This document shows, piece by piece, positions 24,719 to 35,000 of a DNA stretch of 64,000 nt. The DNA comes from Spirosoma sp. KCTC 42546 (GTDB taxonomy: Bacteria; Bacteroidota; Bacteroidia; Cytophagales; Spirosomataceae). The position numbers and the translations under genes were made by a program. Each line of letters starts with the position of its first letter. Position 1 is the first letter of the stretch. The notes below the pieces were generated by a model, which was not told the DNA's origin, did not search any database, and worked only from the letters and a program-made list of their open reading frames with translations. The DNA is taken from positions 1,612,001-1,676,000 of the forward strand of contig NZ_CP041360.1 in NCBI RefSeq assembly GCF_006965485.1, in the 5' to 3' direction.

Positions 24719-27457
24719 TCAATTCGTGGTTTTTGTCGTTGCAATCGTAACGGGTCCCAGCAAACCTGACTTAATCAAGGGTAATTTCTCCCACGGAACC
24801 AGGTTTTTGTTGGCTTTGGTAATATTCGTTTTGGTGTATTTTTCGCCCGTTATGGCATCACCCGTTAAGCGATTCGACCAGGTATTCGCCACGTCGATGC
24901 GAAGCGTATTGGCCCCCGGTTTGATGACATTGGTGACGTCGAAGCGGTAAGGAGGTGTCCAGACAATACCTAATGGCTTGTTATTTAACCAGACCTCGCC
25001 CACGTTCGTCAGTTCTCCCAAATCAAGATAGACCCGATCTTTGGGCGTACCAGAAACCGGTTTGTATTGAAAACCCTTGTGATAAGTAGCCGTTCCGGAG
25101 AAATACCGAATGCCTTTTTGATCCGATTCCGTCCAGGAAATCAGGTTGGGAAAGGTAGCCGATTCGGGCGCTCCCCAATTGGTTGGAAACGTGAGCTTCC
25201 AGGGCCCATCCAGACGCATGACGGGCTTCAGGGTTTCGGGAGCGACAAAGCCAGCAGCGGTCTTAGGGGCTGACAATGGCTTGCCGAATACTACAAAATA
25301 GGCACCGTAAGGCGGTAGCGAAATCGGTATCTGAATGCGACCATTCTCCTGTTTAACCTTGGTTATTGATAATACGTCGCCCGAAATAGGATCCCAGATT
25401 TCAGGCGTTTTCCCCTGTTGACGGAACTGGCAGGTTTTTGACACCCACTGACTGGTGGTGTTTCGAATGAGGTAAAAATCCAGGCCATCGCGCTGATAAT
25501 GAATATAGTCCAGTGGTGTAAACCGCTGATCGGCTTTCTGATCAGGGTAGCTGAAGTCGGGGGAAATGCGTAGAGCCGTTAGGGCTGGCAACGCTGGTTG
25601 TTGATCGACCAGTTTGGCTCCCTGTGCGGCCAGTTTTTTTAGTTTGGCGCGGGCTTCGGCGGGTATCCGTCCCTCGTTGCCAATGCTCAATACCTTATAA
25701 CGACCAACGCCCGGCAAGACCCATTCGCCCTTTTCGACGGTTAAATCCCGTAGCAGAACTTCCGTATTAATTACTTCGTAATCATAACCTGGCCCGACTA
25801 CAAACCGGGTGTTTTTAGGTGGAATCAGGTTCGGCACATTGTCACCGTAATAGTGAAGCACATCGGCCACAAAATCAGCTTTTTGCAGGATGTATGAAAT
25901 GCGGCCGAGGTAGTCATTAAAGGGCTTGACTTTAGGCCACCAGGTATTCCGGTCGTTATAATGCGTACCGGCAAAATATGCGATGCCGGGGTGCCCCATC
26001 TCGGTCGGGTTGTGCGGAAATCCGTGAATAACCAGTCGGTTCATACCTTCGCAGAACGCCCGGTCGGCGAGGGGTTTCAAATCCGACGGGCCTTCCTGCC
26101 AATCCCAGTAGCTGGTAAATGACTCTTCTTCGACTAGCCCACGCTTGTAAATGTGCGAAGCGGCTGCAATCTCTTTCACTAGATAAATCATGTCGACCAG
26201 ACTGTCTTTGTCGTTTTCCAGAAAGAACGTGCGGTTGTACCAATATTCCCCGCGCGGCACGTCCAACGAACCCAGCGCCTTCAGCGTTTCGACCGGAATG
26301 TGGTGCAGATGGCCCGGCCCACCCGATTCAGAAATGATCTGCAATCCGTAGCTGTTGCAGATTTCCTTCGCCTTTCGGTAATGGTTGTTAATCATCAACT
26401 CAGACAGGGTTTTGTCGAAGTCAAATTGAAAGCTTTTGGCGAGTTCCGGTTGATACTGTTCCGGGTTGTAAATGGCGGGTAGAAATTTATAGAGATCGTA
26501 GCCGTGCAGTTTTTTGAACGCAGCGGGTAGGGTAGGCGTCCAGGTAAATTCTTTGGCTTCGTAGCTGGCCAGGTACAAATTTTTGAGCGCACTTTTTCGA
26601 AAATCGCCGATGTGCGGTTTCAGTCGGTCAATGAAATACATGACGTGCATACGCGTGGCCGTCGAATCAAAATGGTCGATGATGGGGCCGACCGAATTAG
26701 GCGTTGGTCGAATCAATTGCTCGCCCGAATTGGAGCAGATATAGCGGTAAACGTCCCATTCTCCCGCTGGTGCCTTCCAGGTTAATTCTTCTTTTTTTGA
26801 GTCAAAAAAGGCCGATACATTGATGACTTTGGTGGTATCGAGCTGCGCTTGTTGATCCGCCGGAAGGGCAATAACGGCCACTTCTTCATGGTAAGCCGGT
26901 TTTCCATCCGGGCCGTAGGCAATAGGGCGCGCCTTTCCCTGCTTATCGGGCGGAATTGTTGGAAACGGTAGCCGAACGGTCGATTGGCTGGAACCATTGA
27001 CCGTCACTTTAGAGAAATAAAGTGTTTTGGCCGCGTGCTGTGGTTTTACCCAGCTTCCTCCGGCATTCCAGCTACTGGCTAAATTCAGGCCTACTTCCAG
27101 CCCTAGTTTGCCCGCTTCCCGAATAGCCATATGAATCGTTTTTACGGACGCATCGCTCATGAAGGCTGGGCCTGCTGGAATAATCTGATTGGGATCGCTG
27201 GCGGGTGGCAGTCCGATTTCAAAAATATCGACTCCGCCTAATCCAGCATTTTTGATAGACCTCAATTCTTCCTTCAACCGAACGGTATCGACATAGCCAT
27301 TCAGCCACCACCAATACACTTTGGGGCGGGCGTGGATGGGTGGATTTTTGAACCCTTCTTGTAGGGTTATGTAGGTGTCGGTCTCAGGCTTCGTGTTCTG
27401 AAACGAAACCATAGCGACCGCTAGCCCAAGCCCGATCAGGGAGGAAATGAGTTTCAT
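24719..27457 (-). CDS. GH106-type alpha-L-rhamnosidase-like glycoside hydrolase
   Basis: The protein has 912 residues. A short signal peptide (about 1-19) precedes the catalytic part. The start KVYWWWLNGYVD and GLGGVDIFEIGLPP, then VGLNLASSWNAGGSWV, are typical of the GH106 TIM-barrel domain. Later blocks YKRGLVEEESFTSYWDWQEG and CEGMNRLVIHGFPHNP are also family-like. The C-terminal 150 residues form a GH2-type sugar-binding jelly roll (LDLGELTNVGEVWLNNKPLG, then RFDVTNVIKPGANTLRIDV). GH106 enzymes remove alpha-L-rhamnose from rhamnogalacturonans and related glycans. Together with the rhamnose aldolase fusion at 46961 this is the main evidence for a rhamnose-containing substrate. Confidence 0.9.
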   Translation of the reverse strand: MKLISSLIGLGLAVAMVSFQNTKPETDTYITLQEGFKNPPIHARPKVYWWWLNGYVDTVRLKEELRSIKNAGLGGVDIFEIGLPPASDPNQIIPAGPAFMSDASVKTIHMAIREAGKLGLEVGLNLASSWNAGGSWVKPQHAAKTLYFSKVTVNGSSQSTVRLPFPTIPPDKQGKARPIAYGPDGKPAYHEEVAVIALPADQQAQLDTTKVINVSAFFDSKKEELTWKAPAGEWDVYRYICSNSGEQLIRPTPNSVGPIIDHFDSTATRMHVMYFIDRLKPHIGDFRKSALKNLYLASYEAKEFTWTPTLPAAFKKLHGYDLYKFLPAIYNPEQYQPELAKSFQFDFDKTLSELMINNHYRKAKEICNSYGLQIISESGGPGHLHHIPVETLKALGSLDVPRGEYWYNRTFFLENDKDSLVDMIYLVKEIAAASHIYKRGLVEEESFTSYWDWQEGPSDLKPLADRAFCEGMNRLVIHGFPHNPTEMGHPGIAYFAGTHYNDRNTWWPKVKPFNDYLGRISYILQKADFVADVLHYYGDNVPNLIPPKNTRFVVGPGYDYEVINTEVLLRDLTVEKGEWVLPGVGRYKVLSIGNEGRIPAEARAKLKKLAAQGAKLVDQQPALPALTALRISPDFSYPDQKADQRFTPLDYIHYQRDGLDFYLIRNTTSQWVSKTCQFRQQGKTPEIWDPISGDVLSITKVKQENGRIQIPISLPPYGAYFVVFGKPLSAPKTAAGFVAPETLKPVMRLDGPWKLTFPTNWGAPESATFPNLISWTESDQKGIRYFSGTATYHKGFQYKPVSGTPKDRVYLDLGELTNVGEVWLNNKPLGIVWTPPYRFDVTNVIKPGANTLRIDVANTWSNRLTGDAITGEKYTKTNITKANKNLVPWEKLPLIKSGLLGPVTIATTKTTN

Positions 27458-27650
27458 AAGGAAAGAGGTTAAGGGTAGGAGTTTAACCGCAAAGGGCGCA
27501 AAGGTTTCGCAAAGAGGGTTTCGTTGTAGTGCTGTCAGATGCTTACATCTGACATGAAAGGTTTCTCAAAACCTATCGGTTTGAACAGTAGGTTTTGAGA
27601 AACCTATCGTGTCGGTTTTGAGAAACCGACATCACACTACAACACCACAG
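27458..27650. repeat. Composite repeat region including cloverleaf-like element copy 1
   Basis: The 193-bp gap is nearly all repeat. First is a single arm of the GCAAAG family (27484-27524). Then comes a three-hairpin element (about 27526-27646): hairpin 1 is GTCAGATG/CATCTGAC, hairpin 2 is AGGTTTCTCAAAACCTA with its reverse complement, and hairpin 3 is GTCGGTTT/AAACCGAC. Outer sequence GTTGTAGTG and CACTACAAC closes it. Copy 2 is at 51518-51625. Confidence 0.8.
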
Positions 27651-30188
27651 CTACCAAAACGCCACTAAATCGCCAGTCACGTTTTCAACTACGTAGTGTT
27701 TGCCGTACTTTTTATCGCCTAGTTTGAAGGCTGTTTGCCCTTTTTTCCACGGATAGCTCGTGTTCGAGTAAACGTTCAGTCCTTGTTCTGTAACGTCATC
27801 ATCGGGATAAATACGAACCGTTGCGTTTTTCAAGCCCATCAGGCGGATGCACCGCTTCATGTGTTTCACGCCCGAGGTCATTTCCTGGCAGGACACAATA
27901 CCATCCGCCTGATCAATGAAAACGCGGCTTTCCCGATGCCAGGCTTTGGGCATCGAATAGACCGAGTGCCCATTGGCCAACTCGGTTTCGTAACCCGTCA
28001 GAATGGGCGCGCCCTGGGGTAATTTGAACCGATGCGTGATGGTTGTATTGGGGCAATAGCCTGAGAAGAAAAAGCCATTACTGCCTCGGGAAATGGTTAG
28101 TACCGGGTTCTTTACCGACGGGTTTCGCTTATCGATTCGGTAGTCCAGGCCAAACTGATTCAGGACATAACGCATCAAAAGTGGCCCTGTAAACAGTTGT
28201 TCGGGATCATCGGGAGTCAGGAGTTTGCCGCCCGTAAATTTGCTCGAATTGGTGCCGCGTACATAGGCCACTTTTCCGCCTTTCCATTCCGGCTTTTCGC
28301 GTACCCAAACTACGTCGCGTTCGTTACTGGCCTGTGTCATTTTTGCCAGCACTTTGGTACCCGCATCAGCCTTGTTCTTCACCTGTGTTGCAATGCCACC
28401 ACCCGAAAACAGCGCGTTATGGATGATCTTAGTTGGGTATTTTTTCGTCAGCTCATCCAGCGTTATGGTTGAATTGACCTGAAATTCTCCGTCAATGGCA
28501 GTCGTATTCTGAAGATTTAGAAGATTCAGGAAGGCGGTTCCGGCATGGTCTGCTGGCCCGTAAACGAGGAGTTTGCCGCCAGTCTGCACAAAATCGATCA
28601 GCGTTTTTTCGAGCGACGACCCCGCTTCCGGCACGATGGAAATCAGAATTGACTCATTGAAATACGCCGGTTTTGCTGCTAGTACTTTCTGAAGCGAGCC
28701 CGTTGAGGTAATCGTATTCAGCGGGAAACCGTTGTTGATGGCCTGCCGGATGAGCCAATCACCGTAATAGATTTCCGGCAATCGGTCGGGTTGTTTGTAA
28801 GCCCAACTGTGGTACTCATCAAATGGATACACCCAAACCAGTGGCCCTGCTGCGGTTGGCGCATCGTAGCGGGCTTTCAGAATGTGGGGTGTTACTTCGT
28901 CCGGTACCTGAGCGGGCATTTCGCCGTAGGAATTGTCCGCTGTCAGGAAATTCAAGTGTGTTGGCAGCTTGATCTCGCCCTTTGCATTGATACGCGCTAC
29001 TGCCATCGGTAAGTAAATATCGTGCGGCTCCTGCCCGTAACGATCCAGCCATGGACTATTCACCCACCAGGGGTCATGCGTGTAATAGCGGAACAGATAA
29101 CGTTCATCAGGCAACTCGGCCATCCGCGACATATACCCAACCATTTCCAGACCGAAATCACCGTCCAGAGCCGCCCAGGGCGAATTGGGTGGAGGCAGCA
29201 TGTTGTAATGGCCACCGTAAATCTGTTTCAGATCGACACCATCGCGGGCTAAATCTGCCCCTGTCGATAAGTTAGTTCCGCGCGTTTGAATCTGAAAAGC
29301 AGGGCACTCCTTGCGAAACAGATTCCAGAAACCAGCGATCAATTCTTTGGTGTTCGCTAGTTTTTCGGGTGCAAACGCCTTGCCGTTAAAGATAGCCCCG
29401 GTCGATGACCAGCCCTCAACCCCGAAACCAAACCCATTGCTGAGCCAGATATAATCGTAGCCTAAATCGGTGAGGAAATGCTGGCTTTGCCGCCCCAGAA
29501 ATGTACCGAAGGGCGTATTCGCCGGAATGCCTTTTGGGAAACCGGCATAGGCCTCTGTATCGGCATTCAGGGTCGAATAACAACTGACCATAGTCTTGTG
29601 CCCCATGGCATTACCACCGAGAATTTCCGGGTGTTTTTTGTACTTGAACTCCGACTTGGCAAACTCCGGCCCCGGATCAAACGTAGCGCCAATCATGACG
29701 GGTTTGCCCGTAATGCGCTTGCCTGTTTCTTTCAGGGTCTGAATAATGAATTTCAAATCGCCGTAGGTGAAGGCGGGCGGGTTTTCGATGTACAGATAGG
29801 CCCGTTCGTGAAGGGATAACTCCTTCGGGCCGGAGCCCACCTCGTGTTCCGTGTTGGGGTTGCCGATGTAGCGAGCCCATTCCAGTGGCTGAGTTAGCTT
29901 GCCTTTGTAGTCCAGAATCTCCGATCCATCGGATGTCCAGAGCATCACCGAAACCGTGTCGGTATGTCGCAGCAATGATGACCATTGCGTAAACAACTCT
30001 GTAGCCACCTGTTGAATGTAGGCCTTGTCATTTTTCTTGAACGGCTTCAGCGACGCTTCCAGCGTGATGTTGTTGAAGTTCTTTCCCCGCAAGGTCGAGT
30101 TATCCAGATTGGGCGTGTCTACTGTGGTTGTAAAGCCCAGAATGACAATGCTTAACAGGCAGAGGGAGGTTAGGAGTCGGGTACGCAT
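27651..30188 (-). CDS. Large secreted protein of unknown function in the rhamnoside locus
   Basis: The protein has 845 residues with an N-terminal signal peptide (about 1-22). I do not recognise an established family. The N-terminal 450 residues look like an alpha/beta barrel: strands NNITLEASLKPF, VSVMLWTSDGSEI, KPVMIGATFDPGPEF, DYIWLSNGFGFGVEGW and QIQTRGTNLST carry acidic and aromatic residues at their ends, as in glycosidases. The middle (about 510-570) has ILISIVPEAG and KLLVYGPADHAG, like the GATase-type domain that follows the barrel in many beta-galactosidases. A beta-rich C-terminus ends with VENVTGDLVAFW. Its place between the GH106 gene and susD suggests a new glycan-active enzyme. 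This is inference. Confidence 0.7.
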   Translation of the reverse strand: MRTRLLTSLCLLSIVILGFTTTVDTPNLDNSTLRGKNFNNITLEASLKPFKKNDKAYIQQVATELFTQWSSLLRHTDTVSVMLWTSDGSEILDYKGKLTQPLEWARYIGNPNTEHEVGSGPKELSLHERAYLYIENPPAFTYGDLKFIIQTLKETGKRITGKPVMIGATFDPGPEFAKSEFKYKKHPEILGGNAMGHKTMVSCYSTLNADTEAYAGFPKGIPANTPFGTFLGRQSQHFLTDLGYDYIWLSNGFGFGVEGWSSTGAIFNGKAFAPEKLANTKELIAGFWNLFRKECPAFQIQTRGTNLSTGADLARDGVDLKQIYGGHYNMLPPPNSPWAALDGDFGLEMVGYMSRMAELPDERYLFRYYTHDPWWVNSPWLDRYGQEPHDIYLPMAVARINAKGEIKLPTHLNFLTADNSYGEMPAQVPDEVTPHILKARYDAPTAAGPLVWVYPFDEYHSWAYKQPDRLPEIYYGDWLIRQAINNGFPLNTITSTGSLQKVLAAKPAYFNESILISIVPEAGSSLEKTLIDFVQTGGKLLVYGPADHAGTAFLNLLNLQNTTAIDGEFQVNSTITLDELTKKYPTKIIHNALFSGGGIATQVKNKADAGTKVLAKMTQASNERDVVWVREKPEWKGGKVAYVRGTNSSKFTGGKLLTPDDPEQLFTGPLLMRYVLNQFGLDYRIDKRNPSVKNPVLTISRGSNGFFFSGYCPNTTITHRFKLPQGAPILTGYETELANGHSVYSMPKAWHRESRVFIDQADGIVSCQEMTSGVKHMKRCIRLMGLKNATVRIYPDDDVTEQGLNVYSNTSYPWKKGQTAFKLGDKKYGKHYVVENVTGDLVAFW

Positions 30189-30196
30189 GGGTTGAA

Positions 30197-30344
30197 AAGT
30201 TTCACGTTCTCGCTTGGCTTCGCCGAGTGAGGGCTATTGTTTCAAGGGCCTCTGGCCCGTTTTTAACTTAAGTTGCTAGTCTCCGGCCAGAGGCCGTTAA
30301 AAAATAGCCCTCACTCGGCGAAGCCAAGCGAGAACGTGAAACTT
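30197..30344. repeat. Very long palindrome with perfect 42-bp arms
   Basis: Bases 30197-30238 and 30303-30344 are perfect reverse complements (core CTCGCTTGGCTTCGCCGAGT). The spacer contains a second nested palindrome, GGGCCTCTGGCCC and GGCCAGAGGCC, so the whole can fold as a long stem with inner hairpin. It lies in the 233-bp gap between susD and the 845-residue gene. One arm resembles part of 13746-13770. Confidence 0.92.
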
Positions 30345-30405
30345 TTATGATGATTATGATTTTATAAGATTTGAGGATCATATGGTTATCATAATCATCA
30401 TAAAA
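30343..30405. repeat. AT-rich palindrome with perfect 17-bp arms
   Basis: TTTTATGATGATTATGA (30343-30359) is the exact reverse complement of 30389-30405, with a 29-base spacer. It directly abuts the 42-bp-arm palindrome, so this gap holds two elements in series just after the susD stop. Confidence 0.85.
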
Positions 30406-30421
30406 ATCAGCGTTCTATTTA

Positions 30422-31858
30422 TCAATACCCCGTATTCTGCTTCAGCTTTGGATTCAAGTCGATCTCCGCCTGCGGAATCGGGAACAACAGCTCGAAATCC
30501 TGCACCGAAAAGTTAAGTTTCTGACTGGCATAATGTGCATTCAGTACGGTCTGGGCCCGCCCGGTTCTGACCAGATCGAACCACCGATGGCCTTCGTACA
30601 GTAATTCAACCCGTCGTTCACGTTCAATAGCTAATCGCAGATCCGCTTGTGAAAGGTCAGCTAAGGCGGGTAATTTAGCCCGTTGACGAACCTGATTGAT
30701 GTAAGGCAGTGCATCCGTGGTTTTACCTTGCTCGTTCAGGACTTCGGCGTACATGAGTAATACGTCGGCAAACCGAAGAATGGTGAATGAAACACTGCCA
30801 TCACTGGGATCAACGGCTTTAAAATCGACAAACTTCAAGCCGTAGCGACTGTATGATTTCTTGCCGCCAATCAACGTTACCGAATCGTTGACGGAGATAG
30901 ATTTACGGGCATCACCGGTTTCGTAGGCTTTGATTACATCCAGCGTCGGCACAATACGGCCCGATCCCTGCGAATTGTTTGGGAAGATAGCCATGCTCGT
31001 GATCGCGGGTGTGAACAACGACGAGTAATTGTTGCCCAGGGTTTGCCCTGATAAATAGTCGATTTCCAGTAGAGTCTCGGCGAGATTCGTATTGCCATTG
31101 GTCGACAGTGTTTTATAGTCAGGCACTAACGAATACTGTTTGGAATCGATTACTTCTTTCAGCTTTGTAGCGGCCAGGTCGTAATTCTGCTGCGTCAGAT
31201 AAACCTTGCCCAGCAGCGCTTTCACCGTCATCTGCGAAGCCTTGGTTTTATCCGTAACTACCGTAGCAGGCAAGAGCGTTTCGGCGCTGGTTAAATCGGC
31301 AAGGATCAATTTATAGGCTTCTTCTTTGGGCTTCAGTGTTAAATCGGCGGCCGATACCTGAGCCGGGCTGGTGAAGGTTTGGGTCGCAATCGGCACATTC
31401 CCGAACATACGAACCAGATAGAAATAACTGAACGCCCGCAAAAACTGCGCTTCGCCTTTGATTCGGTTCTTGGTGGTCTGGTCGAAGTTAACCGCATCGA
31501 TCCGGTTCAGAATATTGCTGGACTGCGAGATGGTATACAAACAGGTATTCCAGGCCGATCTGGTAAAAGCGTTCGTTGCCGTTACTGCATTTTGATCCAG
31601 CTGCATCTCATCAGCCGAGGGCGACGACCACTGGATTTCGGTATTGTCGGTCGTCAATTCGCCAATGTAGTGAACGACGCTACCGCTGTACAAACCCCGA
31701 AAGGTGCTGTACACGCCAACTAAAGCCGTTTCAAAATCATTTTGATTCTGATAAAAACTCTGATCACTGATCTGGTAAGCCGGCTTCAGATTCAGAAAAT
31801 CCTGGCAGGAGGTTAAGGTGGCCGTCAGAAAGAGTATGGCCAATAATTTCTTTTTCAT
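30422..31858 (-). CDS. SusD/RagB-type nutrient-binding outer membrane lipoprotein (second pair)
   Basis: The protein has 478 residues from ATG 31858. The frame extends upstream but only this start gives a clean lipoprotein signal (LFLTATLTSC18). After the Cys, QDFLNLKPAYQISDQSFYQNQNDFETALVG is the classic RagB/SusD opening. Typical later blocks are GEAQFLRAFSYFYLVRMFGN, RFADVLLMYAEVLNEQG, and the ending RRVELLYEGHRWFDLVRTGR with LFPIPQAEIDLNP. It binds glycan at the cell surface and hands it to the SusC encoded upstream. The gap to susC holds an AATGTAAAATG-family repeat. Confidence 0.95.
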   Translation of the reverse strand: MKKKLLAILFLTATLTSCQDFLNLKPAYQISDQSFYQNQNDFETALVGVYSTFRGLYSGSVVHYIGELTTDNTEIQWSSPSADEMQLDQNAVTATNAFTRSAWNTCLYTISQSSNILNRIDAVNFDQTTKNRIKGEAQFLRAFSYFYLVRMFGNVPIATQTFTSPAQVSAADLTLKPKEEAYKLILADLTSAETLLPATVVTDKTKASQMTVKALLGKVYLTQQNYDLAATKLKEVIDSKQYSLVPDYKTLSTNGNTNLAETLLEIDYLSGQTLGNNYSSLFTPAITSMAIFPNNSQGSGRIVPTLDVIKAYETGDARKSISVNDSVTLIGGKKSYSRYGLKFVDFKAVDPSDGSVSFTILRFADVLLMYAEVLNEQGKTTDALPYINQVRQRAKLPALADLSQADLRLAIERERRVELLYEGHRWFDLVRTGRAQTVLNAHYASQKLNFSVQDFELLFPIPQAEIDLNPKLKQNTGY

Positions 31859-31873
31859 GACAGTTAAAGGGGT

Positions 31874-31998
31874 TATGAATGGATAATGTAAAATGTATAA
31901 TGAGTATGTATAATGCGAAATGATGCTCAGTAAGCTATTGGCTTTCAGTGGCTTGATATTCATTGTTCATTATACATTTTACATTAATCAATATTCAT
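31874..31998. repeat. AATGTAAAATG-family inverted repeat between susC and susD
   Basis: The left part contains ATAATGTAAAATGTATAATG and the right part its reverse complement, with outer ATGAAT/ATTCAT. It occupies nearly all of the 144-bp susC-susD gap. Related copies are at 35231-35345 and 63083-63208. Confidence 0.8.
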
Positions 31999-32002
31999 TA
32001 GT

Positions 32003-35000
32003 TTAGAAGGTCACACGCAGCCCCAGCGTATATGTCCGTGGGTTTGGATATGAGAAAAAGTCGACGCCACTTTTGGCCAGGTTATCGCCCCCGGTGCTGC
32101 CTTCTGGGTCATAGCCAGGATACTTGGTGAACGTGTACAGATTCGTGACATCAGCATAGACTGAAAGCGCCTGAAGTTTCAGCTTGCTGATTGTCGTTGC
32201 CGGGAAGGTGTAGGACAGATTCACATCCCGAATGCGGGTGAACGACCCGTCGAAGAGGTATTTGGTCGTACCGGCGCTGAAGCCAAAGGCGTAATCGTTC
32301 CGAATGGCCCGACTATATAAACCGGCCCCTGGACTTTCGGGCGATTTCCACCGGTCGGCCATGACTGCCAGCTGGTTTTGCACCCCGGCTCCGTTCAGGT
32401 TGACTTCGCCCCCCTGGAAATAAACCTGGTTGCCGTAAGTGCCGTTCAGGCTGACGCTCAGTGCGAAATTCTTGTAGCTGAACCGATTGCCTAATCCCCA
32501 GGTAAATTTGGGCCAGGGGTTTCCCACAATGGTTTTGTCCGATGTATTGATGGTGCCATTGCCATCTGCATCCTGGTACTTGTAGTCGCCGGGTTGAACA
32601 CGCGGGTTCTGGATGGGGCTTTTACTGATTTCCTCCTGGGTCTGGAAAACGCCCAGAATGTTGAGAAGCCGGAAACTGGAAATTGGATAGCCAACCTGGG
32701 CTACCTGATAATCGGACGTAACAATCCGGGCCGCATCCGAATTGAGAGCCAGCACTTTATTCCGGTTCCAGCTAATGTTGAAGTCGGTGTTCCACTGGAA
32801 AGGACCTTTCCCGATGTTCTGCGAGTTGATCGTTAGCTCAAGGCCCTTGTTTTCAACCTCGCCAATGTTCTGAACCGAACTGCCGAAGCCAGATGCCGAT
32901 GGGAGCGTTACGTTCAGCAACAGGTTCTTCTTGTAGGCCTGATAAGCATCGACCGTAAACGAGAGTCGATTACTAAACAGGGAAAGATCCACCCCTATAT
33001 TCGATTGTACCGATTGTTCCCAGGTCAGTTGGTCGTTCGCTAAACTAGTCGGTACGATACCGGAAACGATCTGACCGTTCGATACCGTTCGGGCTACGCC
33101 CAGCAAACCCTGGGTGGCATAGTTTGGGATCAGGTTATTTCCCGAAACTCCGAAGCTAGCTCTGATTTTCAGGTCGCTGATAAAACTCGCCGATTTCATG
33201 AATGGCTCATCCGACAAACGATAAGCGGCTGACAGTGACGGAAACGTGCCCCAGCGATTCTTAGCCCCAAAGCGCGAACTGCCATCCTGTCGAATCGTGG
33301 CCGTTAGCAGATATTTGCCCGCATAGGTGTAGTTCACCCGCGCCAGCCACGACATGATGGCCCATTCGCTGATGTAATTCGTACCGGTCGAAACAGTACC
33401 AGCGGCCAGATAAGGCACATAATCCGTCGAAAAGCCCGTAGCGCCCGCCTGTAAAATCTCATCCGAATTTTTCTGGATCGTGTAGCCCACTAAGGCATCG
33501 ATGTCGTGCTTACCGCCAAACTTATGCCGGTAATTGATCGTGTTTTCATTTAGCCAGTTCAGGCTTTTGATTTCGGTAGAAGCCGCCGTTGCAGCACCCG
33601 TGCGGCTGGTAGCCAGCCCAACCTTCGACGATTTCCACAACCGCGTGACGTTGTTCGAGTAATTCACGCCAACCGACGTTTTTAGAATCAGACCCGGAGC
33701 CAGTTCAAATTGCAGGTAGTTATTGGTGAATACATTGGTATTGTTGCGTTTGTCCGAAAATTCGGCCGCAATCACCAGTGGATTTTCGACCGGGATACCT
33801 GTTGGGCTGGAGAACTCGGAATAAGGCGTTCCATCAGGATTCGTCACCGGAATCGTTGGGTCGCTGGCCAGAGCCGCCGAGATTAAGCCCCGGTATTGCA
33901 GGTGACCTTCGGCTCGGGCAAAATCACCATAAGAGTGCGCGCCGGAAAATGAGGCTCCAATTTTCAGACGGGAGGTGAGTTGCGCGTCAATATTGGTGCG
34001 AAGCGTGAATTTACTGAAGTCAGAGCCAATGATGATCCCTTTCTGATTGAAAAAGCCGCCGGATACATAGTAGCTCACATCCTTGCTGGTCCCGCTAGCC
34101 GACAGCTGATAGTTCTGAACCATTCCTTTTCGGAAGATCACATCCTGCCAATCGGTGCCGTAGCCTGCATCGGCAAACTGGCCTGGATTTCGGAATTCGG
34201 GTTTCACCTGCGTAGCTGTACTGCGAACACTGTTGGGGTCAGAGGCTTTGCCACCCGCAAATACCCAGGCGTTGTCGCGCCCTTCGGCCACGAATTCGGC
34301 ATACTGGCGGGGTGTCAGCAACTTCATTTTTCGGGCTAACTCCTGCACGCCTGTCGAGTGCTCGAAGCTAATGGTCGGCTTGCCCAATTTACCCCGTTTC
34401 GTGGTGATGATAATGACCCCGTTGGAACCCCGCGACCCATAGATAGCCGTTGCCGATGCATCTTTCAACACCTGAATCGATTCAATATCCGAGGGATTTA
34501 TGATACTGAGCGGATTGATCCGGTTGGTGGAACTGCTACTGGCCAGACCGCTCGCTGAATATGAGTTCGACGCAAAGGTGCTCAGGTCAGAACCGCCACC
34601 ACCCGTGCCAATCGCGTACCCATCCACCACATACAATGGCGAGTTGCCACCCGTAATGGAGCTAATCCCCCGAACAATCACGTTGACATTGCCACCTGGC
34701 GCGCCCGAGGTCTGGGTAATCTGTACACCAGCCACTTTTCCCTGCATCATCTGATCGACACTGGTTGCGGAGGGCACCGGCACCAGGTCTTTGCTGGTCA
34801 GGTTAACAATAGAGCCTGTTAGGTCTTTTTTGCGCTGGGTACCATAACCCACTACGACCACATCCTGCAATTGCTGCTGATCGGTTTTCAGGGCAATGTT
34901 GAAACTGGTCCTGTTCGCAACGGAAAGCTCCTGGGGCGCATACCCGATGAAGCTGATCACCAGCGTTGCATTCGATGCTACATTCAGCTTGAAATTCCCA

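Noticed and set aside
27526..27646. A tRNA gene
   Set aside because: The three-hairpin outline is tRNA-like in shape only; arm lengths, absence of the T-loop consensus and lack of a CCA-type acceptor stem exclude it.
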